This document shows, one piece after another, positions 25,619 through 34,283 of a DNA stretch of 64,000 nt; position 1 is the first letter of the stretch; each line of letters begins with the position of its first letter. The notes below the pieces were generated by a model. The model was given only the letters and a program-made list of their open reading frames with translations. It was not told the origin of the DNA and made no database searches. A program made the translations under genes and the position numbers. Source of the DNA: Herbidospora mongoliensis (lineage in GTDB: Bacteria > Actinomycetota > Actinomycetes > Streptosporangiales > Streptosporangiaceae); contig NZ_BBXD01000011.1 in the NCBI RefSeq assembly GCF_001570545.1, forward strand, positions 248,001 through 312,000, in the 5' to 3' direction.

Positions 25619-26473
25619 GTGAGCGGTTTTCAGCAGGCCCGAATCGACTTGGGCATCCAGCTCAGGCAGCTTCGCGAGGCCGCTCATCTGTCGGGCAAGG
25701 ACCTCGCCGAGCGCCTGAACTGGCAACCGTCGAAGGTCTCGCGGATCGAGAACGCCCGCCAGACCCCGACGGAGGACGACGTGGTCGTCTGGGCGCAGGC
25801 CGTCACCGCCGACCCCGGCGTGGTCGACCTGCTGATCCAGCAGGCCGTCGGCCTGGTCGAGCGGCACGACTCGTGGAAGGCCAGGCACAAGGGCGGCCTG
25901 GCGGCGCTTCAGGAGGACGTACGCGATCTTGAGGCGCGGATCCGCACGCTGCGGATCTTCGAGGCTGGGCTGGTCCCGGGCCTGCTGCAGACCGCGGAGT
26001 ACTCCCGGCACATCTTCCAGAAGGTCCGCCGGGTCTACGAGGCGGTCGACGACGTCGACGCGGCGATCCGGGTGCGCATGCAGCGGCAGGAGATCCTCTA
26101 CGATCCCCAGCGCCAGTTCAGGTTCGTGGTGCCCGAGGCCGTGCTGCACGTGCGGCTGGCCCCGATCGACGTGATGCGCGGTCAGATGGACCGGCTGCTC
26201 GCGATCACCACGCTGCCCAACGTCGAGTTCGGCGTGATCCCGTTCGAGGCGGCGCTGCCGGCCTCCCCCCTGAACAGCTTCGCCATCTACAACGAGGCGC
26301 TCGTCGGCGTGGCCACATTCACCAAGGATCTGCTGCTCAGAGACGCCGACGACATCGCCTTCTACGGCCGCGCGTTCGACGACTTCGCGGGCGCCGCCTC
26401 CTATCGCGACGAGGCGCGCGCGGTCATCGTCCGAGTGATCGGCGAATTGGGGAAACAATCTCCTGATTCCTAA
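25619..26473 (+). CDS. XRE-family transcriptional regulator with DUF5753 domain
   Basis: 284 residues. The N-terminal helix-turn-helix (GIQLRQLREAAHLSGKDLAE, WQPSKVSRIENARQTP) occupies about residues 10-65. The DUF5753 effector domain follows from about 105 (IRTLRIFEAGLVPGLLQTAE) to the end. GTG 25619 has AAAGGGA upstream. These regulators are numerous in actinomycetes, usually next to a small companion or DUF397 gene, and several influence development or antibiotic production. Flanked here by one small protein on each side. Confidence 0.9.
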   Translation: MSGFQQARIDLGIQLRQLREAAHLSGKDLAERLNWQPSKVSRIENARQTPTEDDVVVWAQAVTADPGVVDLLIQQAVGLVERHDSWKARHKGGLAALQEDVRDLEARIRTLRIFEAGLVPGLLQTAEYSRHIFQKVRRVYEAVDDVDAAIRVRMQRQEILYDPQRQFRFVVPEAVLHVRLAPIDVMRGQMDRLLAITTLPNVEFGVIPFEAALPASPLNSFAIYNEALVGVATFTKDLLLRDADDIAFYGRAFDDFAGAASYRDEARAVIVRVIGELGKQSPDS

Positions 26474-26541
26474 GAGCAATTGCTTGCCTCATGTGACGGG
26501 AGCGTGCAATCCTTTTCCCTCAGCCGGGAGGTGATTGTGCG

Positions 26542-26799
26542 ATGGTTGACACATTGTGGTGTCTTGAGCGATTCGCCGATGCGACACGAGATCACATCGA
26601 TCTGTCCGTGCGCCTGTTGAGCGCCAACCCGCCCGCGGTGCACGTACGGAATCGCTTCTCCGAGACGCTCGAGGAAACGGTGACCTGCACCGACCTCGGC
26701 GCCTTCGTCACCTCGTGGGGTTACCGGCTCGGCACGGTCGAGTCGGTCGAAGACGCCGCCGCCCGTCTCGCCTACCTGATGGCCGCGCTGCCGGCGTAG
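26542..26799 (+). CDS. Hypothetical small protein downstream of XRE regulator
   Basis: 85 residues, with GGGAGGTGATT ahead of ATG 26542. No family I recognise with certainty. It is acidic, single-domain and soluble, with a beta-rich centre (AVHVRNRFSETLEETVTC) and a helical end. It ends inside the convergent aminotransferase gene (28-bp overlap). Likely cotranscribed with the regulator, 68 bp upstream. Confidence 0.65.
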   Translation: MVDTLWCLERFADATRDHIDLSVRLLSANPPAVHVRNRFSETLEETVTCTDLGAFVTSWGYRLGTVESVEDAAARLAYLMAALPA

Positions 26800-28157
26800 T
26801 CACGCCCCATGGCCTCGAGGTTCACCAGGAACCTGCGCACATCGGCCTCGCTGTGCTGGACCGACAGCGTCCATTGCTCGCATTTTCCCCACGGCGGCAG
26901 GAAGACCCCGCCGTTGTGCTGGTAGAGCCAGTGCGCCTGACCCCATTCGTCGGGGTAGTCCAGGAAATCGCGATAGTCGCGGAGTTTCTGGTGGAATATT
27001 ACTGAGCCCTTCGCGCCATACGCCTGTACATATCCCGGCATTCCATATCTCTGGAGAATGCCGGTCACTCCTTCCACCATTACCGAGCGCAGCCGATCGA
27101 AGTGACGATAAGCGTCCGTATCAAGGACGTCCCGGAGCACGACGGCCGCGACCGCCATGGTCAGTGGATTTCCATTGAACGTTCCGACCTGCTCGTACAC
27201 CCCTTCTGAGATCAGCCTCATCAGGTCGGGTGTGCCGCCGATCGCGCCGCACGGCAGGCCGCCGCCGAGCGCCTTGGCCAGGCAGATGATGTCGGGCGTC
27301 ACGCCCAGTAGTTCGGACGCGCCGCCGGGCGCCACCGACAGCCCGGTCTTGACCTCGTCGAAGGCGAGGTAGGCGCCGTGGCGGTGCAGCAATTTCTTCA
27401 GGTCCGCGAGATACCCGTCGGGCGGCGGGATGAGCCCGATGTTCATCATGACGGGTTCGAGGATCATGCCGGCGATCTCGCCGCCGTGCTCGATGAGCGC
27501 CCGCTCGACGGCCTCCAGGTCGCCGAAGGGCACCACGATGGTCAGCCGGGCGAGGTCCGGCGGCACGGAGACGCTGTAGCGCACGGAGCGAGGACGCATC
27601 GGCGGCCCCGCCTCCTCGATCGTGGGATAGACGCTGACCTGCACGGAGTCGTGGTGGCCGTGGTAGCTGCCCTCGACCTTGAGGATCTTCATACGGCCGG
27701 TGGCGGCCCGCATGAGGTGCACGGCGTCCATGGTGGCCTCGGTGCCGGAGTTCCCGAACCGCCACATCGGCAGCCTGAACCGTTGCGCGAGGAGCCTGGC
27801 GACCACCACGGCGTCGCGGGTGGGCTGCGCGAAGTGGGTGCCCTTCCTGACCCGTTCGTCGACGGCCGCGACCACAGCAGGATTCGCGTGCCCGACGAGG
27901 TTGACCCCGAACCCGCCGTGCAGATCGACATACGAGGTGCCGTCGAGATCGACGACCCGGGACCCCTGGCCGTGCGAGATCCACACGACCCCGGGCGGTG
28001 CGTCCTGCCAGTTGGAGGCCACTCCCCCGGGCAAGACATCGGAGCATTCGGTGCGCGCTCGCCGCGACTCGGTGGTCCGGGCGAGGAACGCGACCTCTTG
28101 AAGGGCGATCAGGTCGTCCAGTACGCGAGCCGTTGTCGGCTCGCTGACGACGGTCAT
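26772..28157 (-). CDS. Class III PLP-dependent aminotransferase (glutamate-1-semialdehyde aminomutase-like)
   Basis: 461 residues of fold type I. Motifs: HGFGVNLVGHANPAV-like entry (GGFGVNLVGHANPAV), SGTEATMDAVHLMRAATGR, the PLP aspartate in AFDEVKTGL and the PLP lysine in ICLAKALGGG near residue 297. It resembles the GSA-aminomutase branch in length and motifs, but in this catabolic setting a different amine is likely. GAGAGGATC precedes ATG 28157 and only 1 bp separates it from the Rieske oxygenase gene. It is the last gene of the minus-strand operon starting at 31039. Confidence 0.88.
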   Translation of the reverse strand: MTVVSEPTTARVLDDLIALQEVAFLARTTESRRARTECSDVLPGGVASNWQDAPPGVVWISHGQGSRVVDLDGTSYVDLHGGFGVNLVGHANPAVVAAVDERVRKGTHFAQPTRDAVVVARLLAQRFRLPMWRFGNSGTEATMDAVHLMRAATGRMKILKVEGSYHGHHDSVQVSVYPTIEEAGPPMRPRSVRYSVSVPPDLARLTIVVPFGDLEAVERALIEHGGEIAGMILEPVMMNIGLIPPPDGYLADLKKLLHRHGAYLAFDEVKTGLSVAPGGASELLGVTPDIICLAKALGGGLPCGAIGGTPDLMRLISEGVYEQVGTFNGNPLTMAVAAVVLRDVLDTDAYRHFDRLRSVMVEGVTGILQRYGMPGYVQAYGAKGSVIFHQKLRDYRDFLDYPDEWGQAHWLYQHNGGVFLPPWGKCEQWTLSVQHSEADVRRFLVNLEAMGRDYAGSAAIR

Positions 28158-28158
28158 C

Positions 28159-29283
28159 TCAGATCCTCTCGGGCAGGGCCGGCGCGCGGCCCGTGAGATA
28201 AGCGGTCGCCACGGTGGCGATCCACTGGAAGGTGACGTCCTCGTCCTCCGAGAACGGGCCCGGCAGGTAGCCGCGCGAGGACACCCCGCGCTGGACCCCT
28301 TCGCAGGCCGCCCAGTCCTGCCGGTTGGTGAGATCCCAGAAGTCGACGGCGTACCCGACGTCGGTGACGCCCTTGGGGAACAGCCACTGGCAGGTGACCC
28401 GGGTGCGGGTGGCGGTGATCGGTTCCAGGACGTGGGTCATGACGTAGTCGGGGTGGAGGCTGAGCAGCAGGTTCGGGAACAGGTGCAGATATTCGACGAT
28501 CCGCAGCCGTTCGCCTTCGATGCCCGGGAGGGGCCCGACCGCCGAGGCGCCGTCCATCGACATCGTCTCCGCGCCGTCGATCAGGTCCATCCGCCCGCCG
28601 GCCCACAGGCCCGTCGGGACGTAGTTGTCCCCGCTGTCGGGTGGGGAGACGGCGCACAGTTCCGGATGGATCGCCGGGCAGTGGTAGCACTCGTGGTAGT
28701 TCTCGACGGCGAGTTTCCAGTTGGCGTCGAGCTCGTATTCGTGGGACGCGGCGACGTCGAGGTCACTGAGTGTGTACGGGCTGACGATGTCCTCCAGGCC
28801 GTGGAGGTAGTCGTGGATCGGCGGCGCCTGGCCGTCGGCGTTGACGAACACCATCCCGTGCCACTCGGTGACCGGGACCTCCGTCAGGCCGAGCTTGGGC
28901 GCCGGTTCACCGGGGATGCGGTGCAGGTCGCCCTTCAGGTTGTAGACCCAGTTGTGGTACGGACAGGCGATGAACCTGCCGGTCGCCGAGGAGCCGCACG
29001 GCAGGAGCTCGTGGGCGCGGTGGCGGCAGACGTTGTAGAAGCCTCTGAGGGTGGCGTCGTCGTCGCGTACGAGAAGAACGGAATCGTCGCCGACGGCGAC
29101 GGCCTTCCTGCCCCGGTTCGGGATGTCCGCCGAGCGCCCGGCGCAGACCCAGCCCCCGGCGAAGATGACCCTGCGCTCCCAGGCGAGGACGTCACCGGCG
29201 GTGTAGGCGGCCTGCGGGAGCATCTGACCGGGGGCCTTGAGACATCTGCGGACGTCGTCGAGGTTCAACGGGGCCGGGATCAT
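28159..29283 (-). CDS. Rieske non-haem iron oxygenase, alpha subunit
   Basis: 374 residues from ATG 29283, whose first bases overlap the stop of the 46-codon ORF (ATGA); a GTG 39 nt upstream is less likely. The Rieske 2Fe-2S ligands are CRH and CPYH (about residues 85-107). The mononuclear iron site is visible in ENYHECYHCPAIH (about 195-207), with the third acidic ligand expected near QDWAACEG. The ENYHECYHCP style is shared with choline/carnitine-type monooxygenases and related oxygenases acting on amines as well as aromatics. The operon and the nearby polyamine-type transporter favour an amine substrate (inference). No dedicated reductase gene is obvious here. Confidence 0.88.
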   Translation of the reverse strand: MIPAPLNLDDVRRCLKAPGQMLPQAAYTAGDVLAWERRVIFAGGWVCAGRSADIPNRGRKAVAVGDDSVLLVRDDDATLRGFYNVCRHRAHELLPCGSSATGRFIACPYHNWVYNLKGDLHRIPGEPAPKLGLTEVPVTEWHGMVFVNADGQAPPIHDYLHGLEDIVSPYTLSDLDVAASHEYELDANWKLAVENYHECYHCPAIHPELCAVSPPDSGDNYVPTGLWAGGRMDLIDGAETMSMDGASAVGPLPGIEGERLRIVEYLHLFPNLLLSLHPDYVMTHVLEPITATRTRVTCQWLFPKGVTDVGYAVDFWDLTNRQDWAACEGVQRGVSSRGYLPGPFSEDEDVTFQWIATVATAYLTGRAPALPERI

Positions 29284-29420
29284 CGCTTGCACCACCCGTC
29301 GGGGGCCTTGCCCGTGCCACACCAGTCCGCCGGCCCGACGGCGTCGGCCTTGTCGGGTGGCCAGACCACAGTCGGCTGGATCAGGTCCTTGAGCAGCGCG
29401 TTTCCGATAGCCCAGATCAT
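29280..29420 (-). CDS. 46-residue ORF, coupled to both neighbours, unknown function
   Basis: The frame MIWAIGNALLKDLIQP to GTGKAPDGWCKR. Its ATG overlaps the stop of the FAD oxidoreductase gene (ATGA), and its own TGA overlaps the ATG of the Rieske gene (ATGA), so the three cistrons interlock without spacer. It has a short amphipathic N-terminal helix, a Pro/Asp-rich middle and two Trp-Cys pairs (DWCGTG, GWCKR). No family recognised. Double coupling is strong evidence that it is translated; it might be an accessory subunit or chaperone of the oxygenase (inference). Confidence 0.65.
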   Translation of the reverse strand: MIWAIGNALLKDLIQPTVVWPPDKADAVGPADWCGTGKAPDGWCKR

Positions 29421-31039
29421 CGTTTGCTCCACGGCTTCGTGCGGTCCTTCAGGATTCGGCGGGTCGCCAGGTAGCCGGCGATGCCGGTCACTCCTCCGCC
29501 GCCATGGGTGGCGGAGCTGCATTGGTAGAGGCCCTTGACCGGGGTGGTGAAGTCGGCGTAGCCGGGGGCGGGCCGCAGGTGGAAGAGCTGGTCGGGGGAC
29601 AGTTCACCGTGGAAGATGTTGCCGCCGAGCAGGCCGTATTCATGTTCCATCTGGTGCGGGCCGATGACCTGCCGGTGGATGACCGACGCCTTGAAGCCGG
29701 GGGCCAGCTGGTCGTAGCCGTCGATGACGCGGTCGGCGTAGGCGTCGAGTTCCTCGGTGTGCGGGGCTTCGTTCCAGGTGTGCGGGACCCACTGGGTGAA
29801 CATCGACATGATGTGGGTGCCTTCGGGGCAGATCGTGCGGTCGACCGTGGAGGGGATGACCGAGTCGGAGAACGGCATCCTGGCCGCGACGCCGGACCGG
29901 GCGTCCTGGAAGGCCTGTTCGACGTACTCGATGGAGTGGCAGAGCTCGACCGAACCCGTGAGGTCGGCGTCCGGGTTGGACGGGAAGGCCGGGAGTTCGG
30001 AGAGGGCGACATTGATCTTCACGACGCCCGAGCGCGAGCGCCAGCGTTCGATGTCGCGGACGAAGTCGTCGGGCAGGTGCTTCCGGTCGATGTGCCGCAG
30101 GAAGGTCGTCTTCGGGTGGGTGGCCGCGACGACTGTTGTCGCGGCGAACTCTCGGCCGTCTTGGAGGACGACCCCGACCGCTTTGCCGCCTTTTATCAGG
30201 ATTTTTTGGACGGGGGCATCGGTGAGCACGGTCGCGCCGAACGCCTCCGCCGAGCTACGGATGGCATCGCTGACCGCGCCCATGCCGCCGATCGGGTAAC
30301 CCCACGACCCCATCCGGCCGTCGCCGACGTCGCCGATCGTGTGGTGCATCATCACGTAAGCGGTGCCAGGTTCGGCCGGCCCGGCCCAGGTGCCGATGAC
30401 GCCGTTGATCGACATCACGCCCTTGACCTGCGGTGACTCGAACCACTCGTTGAGCAGGTCCTCGACCGACATGGTGAACAGGCGGACCGCGTCGGCGGTC
30501 CCCCGCGTGCGCAGACCCCGCAGGCCCCAGGCCAGTCGCAGTTGGTCGATCAGGTCTTTCGGCCTCATCGAGCCGACATTGGGCGGGGTGCGCATGAGGA
30601 GCGGGGACAGGACGTCGCCGATGCCCTGGAGCCAGGCCTCGTAGCGGGGCATCGCTTCGGCGTCCTTCTTGGAGAACGCGGCCAGCTGGGCGTGGTCTCT
30701 AGCCGGATCGCCCGTTTCGGTCAGGAGGGAACGGCCGTCCGGGAAGGGGACGAAGCTGGGGCCCATGGGGATGACGTCGTAGCCGTGATCCTTGAGCCGC
30801 AGGTCACGCAGGATCGTGGGGGGCATGAGGCTCATGACGTACGAGAGAGCGGTGACCTTGAAGTCAGGGCCCCAGGGAGTTTCGGTCGTGGCCGCGCCAC
30901 CGGTGACCGGGCGGGCTTCGGCGACGAGGGTGGAGAGTCCGGCACGGGCGAGATAGGCCGCGGCGACGAGCCCGTTGTGCCCGCCTCCGACAATGATCGC
31001 GTCGTATGCGTGTTTCACCGGCTTGAACCCCTTCTGCAT
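29417..31039 (-). CDS. CrtI/phytoene-dehydrogenase-like FAD-dependent oxidoreductase
   Basis: 540 residues from ATG 31039. The N-terminal dinucleotide-binding motif [20 protein letters not shown] is followed by a long amine-oxidase/CrtI-like body. C-terminal FAD contacts include GLLGGNIFHGELSPDQL and HGGGGVTGIAGYLATRRIL. This family desaturates or oxidises alkyl or amine substrates. Here it precedes the Rieske oxygenase and aminotransferase genes in one operon transcribed away from the palindrome at 31102. A second, diverged member lies at 42849. The start is uncertain: the frame extends 57 nt upstream without a better ribosome site. Confidence 0.85.
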   Translation of the reverse strand: MQKGFKPVKHAYDAIIVGGGHNGLVAAAYLARAGLSTLVAEARPVTGGAATTETPWGPDFKVTALSYVMSLMPPTILRDLRLKDHGYDVIPMGPSFVPFPDGRSLLTETGDPARDHAQLAAFSKKDAEAMPRYEAWLQGIGDVLSPLLMRTPPNVGSMRPKDLIDQLRLAWGLRGLRTRGTADAVRLFTMSVEDLLNEWFESPQVKGVMSINGVIGTWAGPAEPGTAYVMMHHTIGDVGDGRMGSWGYPIGGMGAVSDAIRSSAEAFGATVLTDAPVQKILIKGGKAVGVVLQDGREFAATTVVAATHPKTTFLRHIDRKHLPDDFVRDIERWRSRSGVVKINVALSELPAFPSNPDADLTGSVELCHSIEYVEQAFQDARSGVAARMPFSDSVIPSTVDRTICPEGTHIMSMFTQWVPHTWNEAPHTEELDAYADRVIDGYDQLAPGFKASVIHRQVIGPHQMEHEYGLLGGNIFHGELSPDQLFHLRPAPGYADFTTPVKGLYQCSSATHGGGGVTGIAGYLATRRILKDRTKPWSKR

Positions 31040-31101
31040 GGCGTGACGACCCGGAAAACTTGTGCCCGCACGCCTTGCGGCCCATGCGGGCCACACCAGC
31101 A

Positions 31102-31125
31102 GACTAACTGGTTAACCAGTCAGTC
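31102..31125. promoter_or_regulatory. TetR-type operator between the oxidoreductase and transporter operons
   Basis: A 24-bp palindrome with one mismatch, core ACTGGTTAACCAGT flanked by GACT(A) and (C)AGTC. It lies between two divergent operons (starts at 31039 and 31163), so one bound dimer could control both. Related sites occur at 36726 and 37485, flanking the TetR gene at 36797. Confidence 0.65.
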
Positions 31126-31162
31126 TGGCAAGAGGAGATTCGGTACCAGAAAAGGAAACAGC

Positions 31163-32344
31163 ATGGATCGACGCAGGTTTCTGCTGGTCAGCGCCTTAGC
31201 TGCGACGGCGGCATGTGGAGGCGAACGGCCAGGTCGTTCGACGGGGTCCTCCGCAGTGCCGCTCACCAGAACAGACTCACCGGGCGCACTGCCCCTGCAT
31301 GACGACATCCCACCGATAGCGGACGGCCTCTCCCCGGAGTCCGGCGGGGTGCTCAAGATCTTGAACTATCCCGAGTACGTGTCGCCTGACGTGTTGAAGG
31401 CGTTCGGGAAGACGCACGGGGTCGAGGTCGAACTGACGACCTTCAACACGATGGAAGACGCGATCTCCAAGCTCCGGACGCCCGGAGCCTCGTTCGACGT
31501 GTGGTTCCCGACGCCCGACGTGATCGGGAAGGCCGCCGTCGGGAAGCTGCTGCGGCCGCTCAACAAGACCTACCTCGGGAACCTCTCGAACGCCTGGCCT
31601 CAGCTCCAGTCGCCGTTCTATGACGACGGGTCGCGGTATTCGGTGCCCTACTGCGCCTACACCTCAGGGGTCGGCTATCGGGCCGACCGGGTTTCCGATG
31701 GGTTCGGATACGGGCTGCTCTGGGACCCCGAATACAAGGGGAAGACCTACCTGATCGACGATCATCGTGAGGGGCTGGCCCTGGCGATGCTGAAGAACGG
31801 GTCCCGGGAGATCAACACCGAGGATCCCGTGAAGATCAAGCAGGCGGGGACGTGGCTTCATGAGCTCGTACCGCTGATGAACATCAAGACCGGGATCGCG
31901 GCCTACCAGCTCGTCGCCGAAGGACAGGCCACGGTGCATCACTGCTGGTCAGGCGACATGATCAACGCGCAGTCGTATCTGCCCGAGGGTGTGGACCCGG
32001 ACGTGCTCGGCTACTGGTATCCCTCCGACGACCTCGGCGTGGTCGGGACCGACTCCCTCGCCGTGCCCGCTTCGGCGTCGAAGCCGGTGCTGGCGCACAT
32101 GCTGCTCAACCACCTGCTGGATCCCAAGGTGGCGCAGGAGAACTTCTCCTTCACGGGCTATCAGCCGGCCCTGTCGGCGATCACCCCCGAGAAGATGGTC
32201 ACCGATGAGTTCGTGACCGAGGCCCTGAAGTCGGCGATCGTCACGCCGGAGGTCTACGCGCGGAGCCAGCAGATCTTCCAGATCTCACCCGCGGCCGAAG
32301 CGGTGTGGCTGGACACGTGGTCGCAGTTCAAGGCAGGTCAGTGA
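31163..32344 (+). CDS. Extracellular solute-binding lipoprotein, PotD/spermidine-putrescine type
   Basis: 393 residues with AAAAGGAAA before ATG 31163. Tat/Sec lipoprotein leader MDRRRFLLVSALAATAAC, with the lipobox Cys at about 18. The mature protein has the cluster D binding-protein pattern (LKILNYPEYVSPDVLKAFGK, LRTPGASFDVWFPTPDV, PYCAYTSGVGYRADRV) of polyamine-type ABC importers. The ligand may be another cationic compound. Its stop overlaps the GTG of the first permease gene. Divergent from the oxidoreductase operon across the putative TetR operator. Confidence 0.88.
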   Translation: MDRRRFLLVSALAATAACGGERPGRSTGSSAVPLTRTDSPGALPLHDDIPPIADGLSPESGGVLKILNYPEYVSPDVLKAFGKTHGVEVELTTFNTMEDAISKLRTPGASFDVWFPTPDVIGKAAVGKLLRPLNKTYLGNLSNAWPQLQSPFYDDGSRYSVPYCAYTSGVGYRADRVSDGFGYGLLWDPEYKGKTYLIDDHREGLALAMLKNGSREINTEDPVKIKQAGTWLHELVPLMNIKTGIAAYQLVAEGQATVHHCWSGDMINAQSYLPEGVDPDVLGYWYPSDDLGVVGTDSLAVPASASKPVLAHMLLNHLLDPKVAQENFSFTGYQPALSAITPEKMVTDEFVTEALKSAIVTPEVYARSQQIFQISPAAEAVWLDTWSQFKAGQ

Positions 32345-33429
32345 GCGGGGACGGTGGGGGTTCTTCGGAACCCCCGGGAGAATCCAGCGGACTGCGCGAC
32401 GAAGGGCGGCGTTCCGGGTCGGGCATCCCCCCAGAAGGCGCGTTGGTGTCGCCTTCCTCGGATGCGATCCCCCAAAAGCGGCGAAATGCCGGGGCCCCTA
32501 CTGGCTCGATCGGCGATCCAGAACCTTCCCGGCGGCGTGGCCGAGCCCGTGGTGGCGGATTGTGGGCGTTGCTCGCGGCGCCCGGCACGCTCTGGCTGGT
32601 CCTGCTGTTCGCGGTGCCCTTCTACGCCATCGCCGCAGTGGCGTTCGGGTACACCGATCCGGTCTTCAACGCGCCCGTACCGGAATGGGATCCTCGCTAC
32701 TGGGACTTCACCGCGTTCTCCGAGATCCTCGCGCGGTCGGTGTCCGGTGATCTGCGGCCCGTCTTCCTGCGGACGCTGCTCTACGTCGCGCTGGCTCTGG
32801 GGCTGTGTGTGGCGATCGGGTATCCGGTGGCCTACTACGTGGCCCGGCACGCCGGTCGATATCGGGCCCTGCTGCTCGGGCTGATCCTGGCGCCGTGGTG
32901 GGTCAACTACCTGACGCGGATGCTGGCGTGGCTCAACCTGCTCCAGGACGACGGATACGTCAACGACCTGCTGCTGTTCACCCGCATCGTCGACGAGCCG
33001 GTGCGGTGGCTGTCCGGGAATCCGGCGACGGTGGTACTGGCGCTGGTCTACGGCTACATCCCGTTCTTCATCGTGCCCTTGTTCGCCACCCTCGACCGGA
33101 TCGATCCCCTGCTGCTGGAGGCCGCGCGGGACCTCGGGTGTTCGGGGCGGGGAGCCTTCTGGCACGTGACGCTGCCGCTGTCGCGGCCGGGCCTGCTGAC
33201 CGCATCGGCCATCACGGCGCTGCCGATGTTCGGCGACTACTACACGAACACCATCGTGTCCGGGTCGCCGACGACCACGATGATCGCCAATCAGATCGAG
33301 TTCTACCTGCTCGGCGGGACGCGCAAGGAACTGGGGGCGTCGCTTGTGCTGTTGCTGTCGGCGCTGCTCATGGCGTTGATGGTCTATTACCTGATCTCCA
33401 GCCGCCGGGCCGAGGAAGGGGTGTCGTGA
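32341..33429 (+). CDS. ABC transporter permease, PotB type
   Basis: 362 residues from GTG 32341 (GTGA overlap with the binding-protein stop). About 75 polar, Pro/Gly-rich residues precede six predicted membrane helices, an unusually long cytoplasmic N-terminus for this family. The ATPase-contact EAA loop is seen as LLEAARDLGCSGRGAFWHVT near residue 260. It pairs with the PotC-like permease that overlaps its stop. No ATP-binding subunit gene is found in the window. Confidence 0.87.
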   Translation: MSGDGGGSSEPPGESSGLRDEGRRSGSGIPPEGALVSPSSDAIPQKRRNAGAPTGSIGDPEPSRRRGRARGGGLWALLAAPGTLWLVLLFAVPFYAIAAVAFGYTDPVFNAPVPEWDPRYWDFTAFSEILARSVSGDLRPVFLRTLLYVALALGLCVAIGYPVAYYVARHAGRYRALLLGLILAPWWVNYLTRMLAWLNLLQDDGYVNDLLLFTRIVDEPVRWLSGNPATVVLALVYGYIPFFIVPLFATLDRIDPLLLEAARDLGCSGRGAFWHVTLPLSRPGLLTASAITALPMFGDYYTNTIVSGSPTTTMIANQIEFYLLGGTRKELGASLVLLLSALLMALMVYYLISSRRAEEGVS

Positions 33430-34250
33430 GACGGCGTCCGTGGGTGCTCGCGTCGGTGACGTGGGCGTACATCGTGTGGTCGCTGGTGCCGATCCTGGTG
33501 GCGATCCAGTTCTCCTTCAATGACGGCCGGTCGCGGAGCACCTGGCAGGGCTTCTCCCTGCAGTGGTACTTCGGCTCGTCGGGCTCGGTGGCGGAGGACC
33601 CCTCCTTGCGACTGGCCTTGGTGAACAGCCTCGTGGTGGCCGGGCTGACGACGTTGATCGCCACTCCCCTCGGCGTGGCGATGGCGCTCGGCCTGTCGCG
33701 ATGGCGGGGCCGGACCGGACGCGTGGTCGGCGGCCTGACGCTGCTGCCGCTGGCCACACCGGAGATCGTGATGGGCTCGGCGCTGTACCTCGTCTTCACC
33801 AACCTCTACCTGTTCGTGCCACTGGGCCAGCCCGCGCAGGTCATCGGGCACGTGACGTTCTCGGTGTCGTACGTGGTCGTGATCGTCCGCTCGCGACTGG
33901 CGTCGATCGGGACCGACTACGAGGAGGCAGCCCGTGACCTGGGCTGCGGCCGCCTGACCGCCGTCCGGCTGATCCTGCTCCCCTTGCTCGCCCCGGCCGT
34001 CTTCGCCGGCGCGATGATCGTCTTCGCTTCGTCGATGGACGACTTCGTCATCTCGGCGTTCCTGTCCCCCGACGCGTCGTCGGTGACCGTGCCCATCAAG
34101 CTCTACAGCTCTGTACGAAATGCGCCGACCCCCGCGCTGAACGCACTGGCGACGTTGCTGGTGCTGGCGTCGGTGCTGGCGTTGCTGCTCGGGTGGCTGG
34201 TGCAACGGCGGGGGCCACTCCAGAAAGCCCAGATCAGCAAGGTTCCGTAG
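33426..34250 (+). CDS. ABC transporter permease, PotC type
   Basis: 274 residues from GTG 33426 (GTGA overlap). Six membrane helices and the EAA loop DYEEAARDLGCGRLTAVRLI near residue 160. Second permease of the polyamine-type importer. A convergent unknown gene follows 33 bp downstream, closing the operon without a PotA-type ATPase. Confidence 0.87.
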   Translation: MRRRPWVLASVTWAYIVWSLVPILVAIQFSFNDGRSRSTWQGFSLQWYFGSSGSVAEDPSLRLALVNSLVVAGLTTLIATPLGVAMALGLSRWRGRTGRVVGGLTLLPLATPEIVMGSALYLVFTNLYLFVPLGQPAQVIGHVTFSVSYVVVIVRSRLASIGTDYEEAARDLGCGRLTAVRLILLPLLAPAVFAGAMIVFASSMDDFVISAFLSPDASSVTVPIKLYSSVRNAPTPALNALATLLVLASVLALLLGWLVQRRGPLQKAQISKVP

Positions 34251-34283
34251 AGGATGACGAAGCACGTATCGATCGTCGGCTCG

